DNA of 64,000 nt from JAGVSR01 sp963750715 (GTDB lineage Bacteria; Pseudomonadota; Alphaproteobacteria; Rhizobiales; Hyphomicrobiaceae). The position numbers and the translations under genes were made by a program. The notes below the pieces were generated by a model. The model ran no database searches. It was not told the DNA's origin and was given only the letters and a program-made list of their open reading frames with translations. Below, one piece after another: positions 62,604-64,000 of the stretch. The stretch lies in NCBI GenBank assembly GCA_963750715.1, contig CAVVRP010000012.1, positions 62,001 to 126,000 on the forward strand, in the 5' to 3' direction. The first letter of the stretch is position 1. Every line of letters starts with the position of its first letter.

Positions 62604-63989
62604 TCACCTGACTGGAGGGCTTACGTTCTCGGGAAAACGTCCCTCAAAATTTCCCGCTGGGGAGTATTGGCAAACAACAACCATGGCCCCGTAAAATGAA
62701 CTTGGTTTCTGCCATTGCTGCGTTGACCAATTCCATTCCTTGTTTCCGCAACGGACCATCGCACAACCGAGCTCAGTTGTGCTTGCCCAGACGACCTGGG
62801 TGTAATGGCCCGTCTGCAAAGAGAACCCCGGATTGCGATAATCGTACTGTCCGACCTCGTTGTACCATCGAGACACAGCGTCCTTTCCGGCCCCTGGCCC
62901 CAGATAGCCGCCCATCGCAATATTCTCGCCTACTTCACCCCCGCTGTGTTCCATTTCGCAGCGTGTGCTCGTCATGGAGAGCGCCCAATCATTGGCCGTA
63001 CGTGCCAACTCCGTCGACCAGCGCAATGGCTGCGCCCCATGACGCGCGCGAAGCTCATTGTGGGCAGTGAGGGTCTCGTTGGCAAATTCCGGCGACCGCG
63101 CGAAGCTCTGATAATCAAATTCTTGGGTATTCTGGGGCGCAGGAGGGGGTTGGACTTCAGGCGGCGCTAGTGGCTCTTGTGGCGGCGCGGCCTTCACTAG
63201 CGGCGCGAGTGGCTCTTGTGGCGGCGCAGCCTTCACTAGCGGCGCGAGTGGCTCTTGTGGCGGCGCAGCCTTCACTAGCGGCGCGAGTGGCTCTTGTGGC
63301 GGCGCGGCCTTCACTAGCGGCGCGAGTGGCTCTTGTGGTGGCGCGGCCTTCACTAGCGGCGCGAGTGGCTCTTGTGGCGGCGCGGCCTTCACTAGCGGCG
63401 CGAGTGGCTCTTGTGGTGGCGCGGCCTTCACTAGCGGCGCGAGTGGCTCTTGTGGCGGCGCGGCCTTCACTAGCGGCGCGAGTGGCTCTTGTGGCGGCGC
63501 GGCCTTCACTAGCGGCGCGAGTGGCTCTTGTGGCGGCGCGGCCTTCACTAGCGGCGCGAGTGGCTCTTGTGGTGGCGCGGCCTTCACTAGCGGCGCTTGG
63601 GAAGGGGCTGCCGTCGCACCCACGATCGGATATAATGGTCGACGTGGGGAGGTGGTGTCTGAATAGAATATCTGCTTATTTCTCAGGTCAATCTGCAGTT
63701 TTACCCCACGAGATGAGTCCAATAGATAAACAGACCACTTGTCGCGACGGACCTCGACGAAATTGAACGTCTTGCCGTCGTCTTGCCTTTCAAGCCAACG
63801 CTGCGGACCTGTCATTGTAAAACGTCCAGTCGCCACTTGCACACTGGTGACATTTCGACCGTTCGCGCCTGTATGAGCCGTGGCCGTTGCTATCTCTGCC
63901 AGACCAACGACGAGTCCCAATAATCCGGCGAAGAGGCGGAGCATTCCCAAGGCTATTCTCCCAAAAGATCCCTGTCTTTTCGGGCACAC
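62604..63989 (-). CDS. CAP/SCP-family secreted protein with tandem repeats
   Basis: A 461-residue protein with a signal peptide, a beta-rich N-terminal region (about 50-115), eleven copies of the 13-residue unit PLVKAAPPQEPLA (about 128-270), and a C-terminal CAP/PR-1 domain (about 300-455). CAP motifs include LTAHNELRARHGAQPLRWS, CEMEHSGGEVGENIAMG and GHYTQVVWASTTELGCAMV. The CAP cavity His and Glu are present. CAP proteins are extracellular and bind lipids or other ligands. An alternative start is ATG 63944. The window ends 11 bases upstream of the GTG. Confidence 0.88.
   Translation of the reverse strand: MCPKRQGSFGRIALGMLRLFAGLLGLVVGLAEIATATAHTGANGRNVTSVQVATGRFTMTGPQRWLERQDDGKTFNFVEVRRDKWSVYLLDSSRGVKLQIDLRNKQIFYSDTTSPRRPLYPIVGATAAPSQAPLVKAAPPQEPLAPLVKAAPPQEPLAPLVKAAPPQEPLAPLVKAAPPQEPLAPLVKAAPPQEPLAPLVKAAPPQEPLAPLVKAAPPQEPLAPLVKAAPPQEPLAPLVKAAPPQEPLAPLVKAAPPQEPLAPLVKAAPPQEPLAPPEVQPPPAPQNTQEFDYQSFARSPEFANETLTAHNELRARHGAQPLRWSTELARTANDWALSMTSTRCEMEHSGGEVGENIAMGGYLGPGAGKDAVSRWYNEVGQYDYRNPGFSLQTGHYTQVVWASTTELGCAMVRCGNKEWNWSTQQWQKPSSFYGAMVVVCQYSPAGNFEGRFPENVSPPVR
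63165..63600. repeat. eleven 39-bp tandem repeats in the CAP gene
   Basis: The motif CCTTCACTAG recurs every 39 bases from 63191 to 63581 (eleven times). Copies differ only by one or two third-position changes, such as GGCGGCGCGG versus GGTGGCGCGG. The unit is a multiple of three, so copy number can vary without breaking the frame. Confidence 0.95.
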
Positions 63990-64000
63990 TAGCTGGAGCA

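Noticed and set aside
63165..63600. Possible CRISPR array
   Set aside because: The 39-bp units are contiguous with no unique spacers and are in frame within a protein gene.
63170..63766. Plus-strand frame of repeated ALVAARPSLAARV
   Set aside because: Antisense product of the 39-bp repeats of the CAP gene; the minus frame has a signal peptide and a real domain.

Overview
The window looks like chromosome of a GC-rich alphaproteobacterium, most likely Hyphomicrobiales (Rhizobiales). The evidence is the gene mix: rplY-pth, a Zur-like Fur protein, parE, a PutA without the N-terminal DNA-binding domain, a DacC-type carboxypeptidase with a SPOR tail, a phasin, clpS-clpA, cysH-cysD-cysN, and an NDUFS4-like complex I accessory subunit. 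No genus can be named from sequence reading alone.

Layout. 1-17 kb is housekeeping: rplY-pth, a Zur-like regulator, a HesB/IscA protein, TfoX, a DEAD-box helicase, parE, panC, a frameshifted putA, a VWA protein with a J-domain protein, and dacC-SPOR. 17-25 kb carries a phasin, clpS-clpA, several small envelope proteins, a broken META-domain gene and a Met-rich Spy-like protein. 25-31 kb is a minus-strand sulfate-assimilation block (cysH-cysD-cysN) followed by two TauE/SafE exporters and a HAD hydrolase. 31-34.5 kb holds a BaiN/HI0933 flavoprotein, glyoxalase I, a double cold-shock-domain protein, DUF192 and tRNA-Pro(TGG).

34.6-43.6 kb is a genomic island inserted into the 3' end of tRNA-Pro. 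A 24-bp copy of the tRNA end recurs exactly 9000 bp downstream, and the chromosome then resumes with the complex I subunit. The left part carries a ParA/ribbon-helix-helix module and decayed mobile-element genes. The right part is a minus-strand cargo operon: an NTF2-like protein, an unknown 190-residue protein, a Dyp-type peroxidase, an unknown 331-residue protein, a BASS-family transporter and an outer-membrane protein. No integrase is visible inside it.

43.6-46 kb has an NhaD-type antiporter gene, tRNA-Arg(TCT) and a degenerate tRNA-Arg copy. 46-58 kb is the most striking region: two divergent gene sets encoding a ferredoxin/flavin reductase, a tetraheme cytochrome c, a membrane cytochrome b, a decaheme cytochrome c, a pentaheme cytochrome c, a predicted outer-membrane beta-barrel, cytochrome b561 and two YceI proteins. 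Together these could carry electrons from NAD(P)H across the inner membrane to the periplasm and possibly the outer membrane, or in the reverse direction. 58-64 kb is patchy: integrase, RTX and DUF5681 remnants lie among an Nramp-related transporter, a GST-like protein, an interrupted zinc-ribbon gene and a CAP/SCP protein with eleven 39-bp tandem repeats.

At least fifteen apparent frameshifts and three in-frame stops interrupt recognisable genes, inside and outside the island. Either the assembly carries single-base indels or several genes are really decaying. Raw reads are needed to decide.
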